NCBI GenBank assembly: GCA_051747385.1
Contig: JBNJGB010000009.1
Coordinates: forward strand, 132,355-196,354
DNA from: JBNJGB01 sp051747385
Lineage (GTDB): Bacteria; Myxococcota_A; UBA9042; PHBI01; JACKFB01
Direction: 5' to 3'
Length of the DNA stretch: 64,000 nucleotides
The position numbers and the translations under genes were made by a program. Below the pieces are notes generated by a model. That model had not been told where the DNA came from. It ran no database searches and worked only from the letters and a program-made list of their open reading frames with translations. Positions 57,748 to 64,000 of the stretch are shown here, one piece after another (within the stretch, counting starts at the first letter, position 1; each line of letters begins with the position of its first letter).

Positions 57748-59114
57748 TCTCCGGGACCCGCTACGCGTCGCTGGTCAGCGCGGCGGCCGCCCTGGGCGGC
57801 TTCCTGTTCGGCTACGACACGGCGATCATCAACGGCACCGTCGTGGCCCTGCGCCACCACTTCGAGGCGGACTCGGTGCAGATCGGGCTGGCGGTGTCCC
57901 TGGCGCTGCTTGGCTCCGCCACCGGGGCCTTCTTCGCGGGCCAGCTCGCGGATCGCATCGGGCGGACCCGGGTCATGATGATCGCGTCGGCCGCCTTCAC
58001 CGTGAGCGCCCTCGGCTCCGGCGCGCCGTTCGGGATGGCGGACTTCGTCCTGTGGCGCTTCCTCGGCGGGATGGCGGTGGGCGCCGCCAGCGTCATCGCC
58101 CCCGCCTACATCGCCGAGGTCGCCCCGGCCCATATCCGCGGACGGCTGGGGTCCCTGCAGCAGCTCGCCATCGTCGTCGGCATCTTCCTGGCGCTCCTCG
58201 TGGACTACCTCGTGGCCATGGACGCCGGCTCGGCCGAGAACGCGTGGTGGCTCGGCGCCGACGCCTGGCGCTGGATGTTCTGGTCGGAGGCGCCGGTCGC
58301 CCTGCTGTACGGCGTCTTCGCCTTCGTGATCCCGGAGTCGCCGCGCTACCTCGTCGCCCGGGGGCGGTACGACGAGGCGGCCGCCGTGCTGGAGCGCGTC
58401 GGCGCCGAGGCCACCGTCGCCGCGATCCGCGAGACCCTGAACGAGGAGCGCCGGCCCCGGCTCGGCGACCTGGTGGGCCGCTACGGCCTGCTTCCCATCG
58501 TGTGGGTGGGCGTGGGCCTGTCCGCCCTCCAGCAGCTCGTCGGCATCAACGTCATCTTCTACTACTCGAGCGTGCTGTGGCGCGCCGTGGGCTTCTCCGA
58601 GGGCGACGCGCTCATCGTCACGGTGATCACCGGCTTCACGAACATCGTCACGACCCTGGTGGCCATCGCCTACGTCGACCGTTTCGGGCGGAAGCCCCTG
58701 CTGCTGATCGGGTCCATCGGCATGGTCGTGACCCTGGGCGCGATGGCCTGGATCTTCGGCAGCGCCCCCGTGGGCCCGGAGGGCAACCCCGTGCTCTCCC
58801 AGACCGTGGGCATCGTCGCCTGCGTGGCCGCGAACCTCTACGTGTTCTGCTTCGGGTTCTCGTGGGGGCCGGTCGTCTGGGTGCTGCTGGGCGAGATGTT
58901 CAACAACCGCATCCGGGGCGCCGCCCTGTCCGTCGCCGCCGCGGTCCAGTGGGTCGCCAACTTCCTGGTGTCGACCACCTTCCCGCCCCTGCTCGAGTCC
59001 ATCGGCCTGGGCGCCTCGTACGGCATCTACACGTTCTGGGCGCTGGTCTCGATCGTCTTCGTCCTGCGCTTCGTGCCGGAGACGAAGGGCAAGACCCTCG
59101 AGGAGATGAGGTGA
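57744..59114 (+). CDS. MFS sugar-porter-family transporter
   Basis: A 456-residue inner-membrane transporter of the sugar porter family (XylE/GalP/GLUT-like), expected to import a monosaccharide with protons. Signatures in order: GGFLFGYDTAIINGT in the first helix, QLADRIGRTRVMM in the first cytoplasmic loop, AHIRGRLGSLQQLAI, PESPRYLVARGR after the sixth helix, LQQLVGINVIFYYSS in the seventh, DRFGRKPLLL, and the closing PETKGKTLEEM. Twelve membrane helices fit the length. The ATGA overlap with the porin-like gene implies coupled translation, so the two probably form one uptake route across both membranes. Last gene of the GH3 operon. Confidence 0.93.
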   Translation: MISGTRYASLVSAAAALGGFLFGYDTAIINGTVVALRHHFEADSVQIGLAVSLALLGSATGAFFAGQLADRIGRTRVMMIASAAFTVSALGSGAPFGMADFVLWRFLGGMAVGAASVIAPAYIAEVAPAHIRGRLGSLQQLAIVVGIFLALLVDYLVAMDAGSAENAWWLGADAWRWMFWSEAPVALLYGVFAFVIPESPRYLVARGRYDEAAAVLERVGAEATVAAIRETLNEERRPRLGDLVGRYGLLPIVWVGVGLSALQQLVGINVIFYYSSVLWRAVGFSEGDALIVTVITGFTNIVTTLVAIAYVDRFGRKPLLLIGSIGMVVTLGAMAWIFGSAPVGPEGNPVLSQTVGIVACVAANLYVFCFGFSWGPVVWVLLGEMFNNRIRGAALSVAAAVQWVANFLVSTTFPPLLESIGLGASYGIYTFWALVSIVFVLRFVPETKGKTLEEMR

Positions 59115-59118
59115 TCGC

Positions 59119-59595
59119 TCAGTAGGGCGTCGGCGGGCGCGTCACCTCGGGCGCCACGGCGGACAGGAGGCGGTCCTCCTCGGCGCGCATCCGGGCGGCC
59201 TCGTCGGGCTCGGCGTGGTCGTGGCCCAGCAGGTGGCACACGCCGTGGACGAGCAGGAAGATCAGCTCGTGGTCCACGGGGTGGCCGTGCTCCTCGGCCT
59301 GTCGGCGAGCCGTGTCCAGGCTCAGGATCACGTCGCCCAGGGGCGGCACCACGCCGGAGGCCAGGGCCTCCCCCTCGTCCATGGGGAAGCTCAGCACGTC
59401 CGTGGGCGCGTCGACGCCCCTCCAGCGGGCGTTGTGGGTCTCCATGGACGCGTCGTCCGTGACCAGGATGGACAGCTCCCGCTCGGGCGCCCCGACGGCG
59501 TCGAGCAGGGCCACGCCGCGGCCGCGGAGCAGATCGGCCAGGGCCGGATCCTCGGGCTCCGTGTGCGCCCACAGCACGTCCACCACCTCAGCCAT
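59119..59595 (-). CDS. ybeY: Endoribonuclease YbeY
   Basis: A 158-residue metal-dependent RNase needed for 16S rRNA 3'-end processing and ribosome quality control. The signature HGVCHLLGHDH supplies the zinc ligands His117, His121 and His127, and the upstream TDDASMETHNARWRGVDAPT with DVLSFPMDE is the family's conserved segment. The C terminus is a short polar tail. Its start overlaps the phoH stop by eight bases, the common ybeY-phoH arrangement. Convergent with the sugar porter gene, four bases between stops. Confidence 0.93.
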   Translation of the reverse strand: MAEVVDVLWAHTEPEDPALADLLRGRGVALLDAVGAPERELSILVTDDASMETHNARWRGVDAPTDVLSFPMDEGEALASGVVPPLGDVILSLDTARRQAEEHGHPVDHELIFLLVHGVCHLLGHDHAEPDEAARMRAEEDRLLSAVAPEVTRPPTPY

Positions 59596-60625
59596 CGCCG
59601 CCTCCGGTCTCGGGCTCCGGCGCGCCCGGGGGCGCGGCCTCCTCGGCCTCGCGGGCGGCGCGCTCCTCGGCCCGGCGGTCGTCCCGCTCGTAGGCCCGGA
59701 TGATCCGCATCACCAGGGGGTGCCGGACGACGTCCTCCGCCGTGAAGGTGCACATCCCGATGCCCGGCACGCCGTCCAGGATGTGCTGGGCGTGCACCAG
59801 GCCGCTCCGCCCGCGCTCCGGCAGGTCGGTCTGGGTGATGTCGCCGGTGACGACGGCCTTCGCGTCGAAGCCCAGCCGCGTGAGCAGCATCTTCATCTGC
59901 TCCCGCGTGGCGTTCTGGGCCTCGTCGAGGATGACGAAGCAGTCGTTCAGGGTCCGCCCGCGCATGAAGGCGAGGGGCGCGACCTCGATGACCCCCTCGT
60001 TGAGCATCCGCTGCACCCGGCGGAGGTCCAGCATGTCGTACAGGGCGTCGTACAGCGGGCGCAGGTAGGGGTTGACCTTCTCGGCCATGTCGCCGGGCAG
60101 GAAGCCCAGCCGCTCGCCCGCCTCCACCGCCGGCCGCGTGAGGATGATGCGCTTGATCTCCCCCGCCAGCAGGGCGGAGACGGCCATCGCCATGGCGAGG
60201 TAGGTCTTGCCCGTGCCGGCGGGGCCGATCCCGAAGGTCAGGTCGTGCTCGCGGATGGCGTCGATGTAGATCTTCTGCCGCAGGTTCTTCGGGGCGATCT
60301 TCCGCTTGCCCGAGGCGATGAGCACCGTGTCCAGGAAGACGTCGGTGAGGCGACCGCCCCCCGCGACGATGTCCACGCCCCGCTGGACGTCGGGGGCGTA
60401 CAGCGGATATCCGCGACGGGTCAGGTCGTAGAGCTGCGAGAGGACGTCCGCCGCGAGCTCCGTGTCGTGCCGGGCGCCCTGGACCTGCAGGGTGTTGCCG
60501 CGCGGCTGGAGCGTCACGTGGAGGCGCTCCGCGACCAGCTCCAGGTTGCGGTCGTGGGTGCCGCAGAGTCGCCGGAACGACTCCGGGTCCTCGAAGGTCA
60601 GCTCGGTGGAGGTGGGTTCCGTCAC
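59588..60625 (-). CDS. phoH: PhoH-family ATPase
   Basis: A 345-residue cytoplasmic ATPase of the PhoH/YbeZ family, which works with YbeY in RNA metabolism. The N-terminal region resembles a KH-like RNA-binding fold (LQPRGNTLQVQGARHD, about 25-90). The RecA-like ATPase domain has Walker A GPAGTGKT, RPAVEAGERLGFLPGD, Walker B NDCFVILDEAQNA and VTGDITQTDLP. The C terminus is an acidic, Pro-rich tail. The GTG at 60625 overlaps the upstream stop (GTGA). Part of a four-gene unit with ybeY downstream. Confidence 0.92.
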   Translation of the reverse strand: MTEPTSTELTFEDPESFRRLCGTHDRNLELVAERLHVTLQPRGNTLQVQGARHDTELAADVLSQLYDLTRRGYPLYAPDVQRGVDIVAGGGRLTDVFLDTVLIASGKRKIAPKNLRQKIYIDAIREHDLTFGIGPAGTGKTYLAMAMAVSALLAGEIKRIILTRPAVEAGERLGFLPGDMAEKVNPYLRPLYDALYDMLDLRRVQRMLNEGVIEVAPLAFMRGRTLNDCFVILDEAQNATREQMKMLLTRLGFDAKAVVTGDITQTDLPERGRSGLVHAQHILDGVPGIGMCTFTAEDVVRHPLVMRIIRAYERDDRRAEERAAREAEEAAPPGAPEPETGGGDG

Positions 60626-61746
60626 GGTGTCTCGCCGGTGGGAGGCCAGGAGAGGGTGTAGGCGTCGCCCGTCGACTCGTAGCGGAGGCCGTCGAGGACG
60701 CGCGCCACGTCGGCGCTCACGAGCCCCTCGGACTCCAGGTCCGCGAGCCGCTCCGGGAAGCGGCCCCGCAGCAGGTGATGGAGCTGGAGCGCCCGGTCCA
60801 CCAGGTGGCGGCGCGCGTCCCGGACGACGGCGTCGATCCGGGGCGAGGACGCGCTGGCGGTCGCCCGGAGCCGGGCCCGTTCCTGCCAGACCCACTGCGC
60901 GCCGAGGGCGAGGATGGCCGCGATGAGCGCGTAGGTCACGACCGTGACCACCCGGTGGATCTGCGACCCCTCGCTCCGGCCCACCCGCCCCTCTCCGTGG
61001 GTGGTCACCAGGGTCAGGAGGTAGGCGTCAAGGAGCTCGTCCAGGGCCGCGTAGCAGTCGAACAGGGTCAGGCCGCCGGCGCGCGCGACCTGCTCCACGG
61101 TGCGCTCGCCGTCGATGAAGAAGTAGGCCACGCGGGCGTTCGCGCCCAGCTCCGGGAGCGGGTCGTCGCCGTCCTCCGGCTCCTCGTAGCCCAGGATCTC
61201 CGCCATGAAGGCCGTGTCTTTTTCGTAGACCGCCGAGGCGCGTCCGACGCGCTGGCGCAGGCTCGGCCACCGCTCCGCCTGGCGCTCCGCCTCCCGGAGG
61301 ACGTAGCTCACGGGGAGGGGCGTGCCGAACCGCGACGGGGAGGGGCGCTCCTCCACGAAGCGCAGCTGCAGGTTCTTCCGCCGCGACAGCGGGAAGAGCC
61401 GATCGGCGGTCTGGAGGTCCACGAAGCGCTTGAGGACGTCCTCGGTGATCGCCCCGCGGTCGACGAGCACCTGCTCCACGTCCACGCCGCGCTTGACGGA
61501 CTCGCGGCGCGCGGCCACGAGGTCCTCCTCGCCGACGGTGCCGCTGTCCACCAGGTAGTCGCCGAGGAGCCAGCGATCGCCCTGTTCCCCGGTCACGGCG
61601 ACGATGTAGCCCTTGCGGAGGTGGATGCGGACGTAGCCGTCGTCCCAGCGGACCTCCAGGACCCCGGTCCGCCCCTGCTCGTCCATGAGGCCGAGGACGC
61701 GCGTGAACGTCCACTGCCCGGCCTCGGCGCCGCCCGGCGAGGTCAT
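60622..61746 (-). CDS. DUF4388-like protein with membrane segment and pseudopilin-like tail
   Basis: A 374-residue protein. The N-terminal domain (about 10-110) has the DUF4388/PATAN pattern: LGLMDEQGRTGVLEVRW, a Lys-Gly turn in LRKGYIVAVTGEQGD, and YLVDSGTVGEEDLVAARRES, which overlaps in style with the GspE N-terminal helical motif (VLVDRGAITEDVL). A further domain (about 190-260) precedes one membrane helix (TYALIAAILALGAQWVW). The last 80 residues (ARRHLVDRALQLHHLLRGRFPERLADL ... split by its linker) resemble the soluble domain of type II pseudopilins. Role unknown; a regulator or adaptor for a secretion or motility machine is possible. ATG overlaps the upstream stop (ATGA). Confidence 0.7.
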   Translation of the reverse strand: MTSPGGAEAGQWTFTRVLGLMDEQGRTGVLEVRWDDGYVRIHLRKGYIVAVTGEQGDRWLLGDYLVDSGTVGEEDLVAARRESVKRGVDVEQVLVDRGAITEDVLKRFVDLQTADRLFPLSRRKNLQLRFVEERPSPSRFGTPLPVSYVLREAERQAERWPSLRQRVGRASAVYEKDTAFMAEILGYEEPEDGDDPLPELGANARVAYFFIDGERTVEQVARAGGLTLFDCYAALDELLDAYLLTLVTTHGEGRVGRSEGSQIHRVVTVVTYALIAAILALGAQWVWQERARLRATASASSPRIDAVVRDARRHLVDRALQLHHLLRGRFPERLADLESEGLVSADVARVLDGLRYESTGDAYTLSWPPTGETP

Positions 61747-63818
61747 GGCTGCGTCCCCCCCGCGTGGGCGTCGATGACCGCCACGAGCCAGGTGATGCCC
61801 GCCACGACGCCGAAGACGAAGAGCCTCCCGCCGGTGATCCCCAGCGGCGACACCGGGTCGTGGGCCACCTCGTGGGGGGTGAGGGCGCCGAGCACGCAGC
61901 CGAGGACCAGGGCGAGGTAGGTGAGCCCGCGCAGGGGCGCCCCGCGGAGGAGGTGGCCGAAGCCCGGCACGAACCAGGTGATCCAGCGCGCTCGTCGGGC
62001 TCGCCGCCGCAGGTCCACCTCGCGCTCCTTCTCCCGGAACCACTGCTCCTTGGCGTCGATGAACGCACGCCGCACGTCGATGAGCAGGCAGCGCTCGCAG
62101 ATGGCGCCCTCGGCGATCTCCAGCCGGGTGCGGGGATCGGCGACCCCGGCGCACTTCACGCAGGCCCGCGCGGGGCGGAGCAGGCGCCGGAGGAGCCAGA
62201 GCAGGAGGACCAGCCCGGCCCCGACCAGGCCGACCACGCCCGTGCCCGGAGTCCCGGTGCGCCCGGTGAGCAGGCCGCCGAAGGGGACGACGAGGGCGTC
62301 GCGGGGGACGTCCCGGGACATGGTGATCCCGGCCAGGCGCTCGGGGGGCAGCCCGGCGTACATCACGTGGCGGTTGCCGCCATCCGTGGAGCGGCACCGC
62401 ACCAGGTTGCGCTCCTGGGCGACCTTGTTGTTCCAGCTGACGACGGCGCCGGTGTCCACGGTCATGGCCCGATCCAGCATGCGCCCGCCCTCCGCGTCCT
62501 CTCCGAGCTGGATCAGGGCCACGTGCGCGTTGTACAGGGCGGGCAGGAGGGTGGGCTGGCGCTTCACGGCCCGCTGCCACAGCTCCAGGGCCTCCCGGAC
62601 CTTCTCCTCGGCCCGGGCGGTCGCGCCGGGGATGCCCTCCTCCCGGTCGCGACAGGCCTCCAACGCCTGCAGGTACGAGAGGTTGCCCAGGAGGACGAGG
62701 GCCTCGGGCGTCACCTCCGTGTCGTGGGCCACCGACGCGTAGTTGGCGGCGTCCTCCAGGGTGTCGGCGCCCACTCCGGCGAGGCGGCCCAGCACGAGCC
62801 CCATGGTGAAGTGAGTCTCGTAGGGGAGCACGTTCACGTTCGCCCAGCGGCGGACCTCGTCCTGGTCGCGCGCCGTGCAGAGGCCCGCGTTGCAGCGATG
62901 GACCACCGCCTCCGGCGTGGACGGCCAGCTCAGGCTCCGCACGACCGTGGACGTCGCCAGCGGCAGGGCGCCGACGGCGAGGAGCAGGGCCAGCGTCGCC
63001 AGGCGCTCCGTCGGCCGGTGATAGAGGCTCGTCACGACGAGCCAGACGCCCACCGTCAGCAGGAGGCCCAGCCCGACGAACAGCGGTGCCAGCAGCAGGA
63101 CCAGCAGCAGCACGGCCGCCTGGAAGCCGGTGACGCCGCGCGGGAGCAGTCGCCTCAGGTCGTTGGAGGCGAAGCGCGCGTAGCGCAGCAGCATGGCCAC
63201 CGCGAAGAGGATCAGCACCGTGACGAGGACCCAGATCGCTCCGGTCACGGCGTTGGCGACGGCGGTCATCGCCGCGGGCAGATCCTCGTCCAGCCGCTCG
63301 AAGCCCGCGCGGACCTCGCGGATCTGGCTGGCCACGCCGAACGGGGTCCGCTCGAAGACGTAGCTGGCCTGCTCGAAGCGGGGCGCCGCCAGGTCGGGCG
63401 AGAGGGCCGCCGCCGCCTCGGCGAGGCTCTCCGACGCATCCACGGCCCCGCCGTCCGCGGCGCGGTCCGCGGCGTGCAGGAGGACCCCCGACATGGCGGG
63501 GAGGTCGGGCAGCCCGAGGTCGTGGCGCAGGGAGACGAGCCGCTGCTGGCGGCCCGCCGCCTCCGCCCAGGCCTCGCGGGACAGGTCGGCGCGCACCTCC
63601 TCCCACGCCGCACGGAGCGGGCCGTGGATCGGGTCGGCGAGAAGGGGCCTCTCCTCGGCCGCGGCCCCGTCCGAGGCGGCGTGCGCCGGCGCGGAGGGGT
63701 GCAGGCACAGGACTGTCGCCAGCACCCCGAGCAGGTGCACGGCACGGGCACTCGCCGCGTGGCCGGCAGCCCCGCGAACGTGGCGAGTCCCGAGGGTTGT
63801 CGCAGCCGGACGCGGCAT
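61743..63818 (-). CDS. Multi-pass membrane protein with TPR-like and zinc-ribbon segments
   Basis: A 691-residue protein with a signal peptide (cleavage near PAHAA), a helical periplasmic region (50-200), three or four membrane segments (about 205-300), and a periplasmic helical region with TPR-like pairs (LVLLGNLSYLQALEACRDRE, ALYNAHVALIQLGEDAEGGR; about 330-470). A further membrane helix precedes a Cys4 ribbon (CVKCAGVADP and CERC) around 575-600. The C terminus is charged with two membrane helices and contains WFVPGFGHLLRG, a segment seen in small membrane proteins of myxobacteria. No known family was recognised. First gene of the coupled unit leading to ybeY. Confidence 0.65.
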   Translation of the reverse strand: MPRPAATTLGTRHVRGAAGHAASARAVHLLGVLATVLCLHPSAPAHAASDGAAAEERPLLADPIHGPLRAAWEEVRADLSREAWAEAAGRQQRLVSLRHDLGLPDLPAMSGVLLHAADRAADGGAVDASESLAEAAAALSPDLAAPRFEQASYVFERTPFGVASQIREVRAGFERLDEDLPAAMTAVANAVTGAIWVLVTVLILFAVAMLLRYARFASNDLRRLLPRGVTGFQAAVLLLVLLLAPLFVGLGLLLTVGVWLVVTSLYHRPTERLATLALLLAVGALPLATSTVVRSLSWPSTPEAVVHRCNAGLCTARDQDEVRRWANVNVLPYETHFTMGLVLGRLAGVGADTLEDAANYASVAHDTEVTPEALVLLGNLSYLQALEACRDREEGIPGATARAEEKVREALELWQRAVKRQPTLLPALYNAHVALIQLGEDAEGGRMLDRAMTVDTGAVVSWNNKVAQERNLVRCRSTDGGNRHVMYAGLPPERLAGITMSRDVPRDALVVPFGGLLTGRTGTPGTGVVGLVGAGLVLLLWLLRRLLRPARACVKCAGVADPRTRLEIAEGAICERCLLIDVRRAFIDAKEQWFREKEREVDLRRRARRARWITWFVPGFGHLLRGAPLRGLTYLALVLGCVLGALTPHEVAHDPVSPLGITGGRLFVFGVVAGITWLVAVIDAHAGGTQP

Positions 63819-63875
63819 GGCTCGGAGGCTAGCATCGTCCCGCGAAGATCCGCAATCGGACGGGGTATCCGCGCC

Positions 63876-64000
63876 AGGGCGGTCGCAAAGTCGACCGCCC
63901 TCCCTTGCCCTTGCCCTTGCCTGCTCTCAGACGCGCAAAACCCATCGTTTCCGAGGGGTGCAACCCGGCGCCGGGCGCCGTACCGCCGCGCGGCCCACGT
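63876..64000 (+). mobile_element. MITE-like element, copy 4 (cut by the window end)
   Basis: The left end AGGGCGGTCGCAAAGT, three CCCTTG units and the CGGCGCCGGGCGCCG palindrome match copies 1-3. The right terminal repeat lies beyond the window, so length and target duplication cannot be checked. It begins 58 bases upstream of the last gene's start. Confidence 0.85.

Overview
The window is very GC-rich, densely coded bacterial DNA, and several features point to a Myxococcota-type (deltaproteobacterial) genome. One secreted protein ends in a MYXO-CTERM-like sorting tail. Lipoproteins carry Asp/Pro/Val-rich linkers. There are large MoxR/VWA, TPR and DUF4388-like proteins, GTG starts are frequent, and same-strand genes often share a GTGA or ATGA overlap. 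No rRNA, tRNA, CRISPR array, prophage or intact transposase was seen. Antisense frames stay open over kilobases because of the codon bias; those were discarded as shadows.

Layout: 1-2.3 kb holds the tail of a radical SAM protein and an acyl-CoA dehydrogenase. 2.6-12.3 kb (minus) holds a MYXO-CTERM repeat protein, a CstA-type transporter, a TatB-TatC pair in which TatC carries a long extra domain, and a class A penicillin-binding protein. 12.6-20.3 kb carries an NAD-dependent epimerase, PlsB-type acyltransferase, an MlaC-like protein, an L,D-transpeptidase and a quinone oxidoreductase. 20.6-35.8 kb carries an RCC1-like protein, lipoproteins, DsbD, a MoxR-VWA pair, two TPR proteins, an M20 peptidase, an SDR and a VWA lipoprotein. 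35.8-46.5 kb carries an HxsB-like radical SAM/SPASM protein, an IleRS of the eukaryote-like type, an AsmA-like/GT51 fusion, HIT, HAD and ferredoxin genes. 46.8-59.1 kb is a sugar locus. 59.1-63.8 kb is a translationally coupled ybeY-phoH-DUF4388-like-TPR operon.

The sugar locus is the most distinctive gene set. A plus-strand run encodes three consecutive secreted GH3-family lipoproteins, an outer-membrane beta-barrel and an MFS sugar porter. Divergent from it is a coupled pair resembling the last two Entner-Doudoroff-type enzymes, a PfkB sugar kinase and a KDPG aldolase. In both, the key catalytic residue is replaced (Asp to Ala and Lys to His), and the second GH3 protein also lacks its nucleophile. 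This looks like a glucan/oligosaccharide uptake locus built partly from pseudoenzymes or remodelled enzymes.

The intergenic DNA is unusually structured. A small mobile element (four copies, one cut by the window end) has about 16-bp imperfect terminal inverted repeats, an internal CCCTTG tandem array whose copy number fully explains copy length (149, 155, 167 bp), and 12-bp flanking direct repeats. Two copies sit exactly at a start codon. Other interspersed modules (CCCTTG-GAGCGACTC, CCACGT arrays, a 'CTGCGGCTTGGC' module, a 'GACAAGCCCCGTCCCC' module) fill most gaps over 300 bp. A rod-like, possibly non-coding RNA segment lies at about 46.62-46.75 kb.
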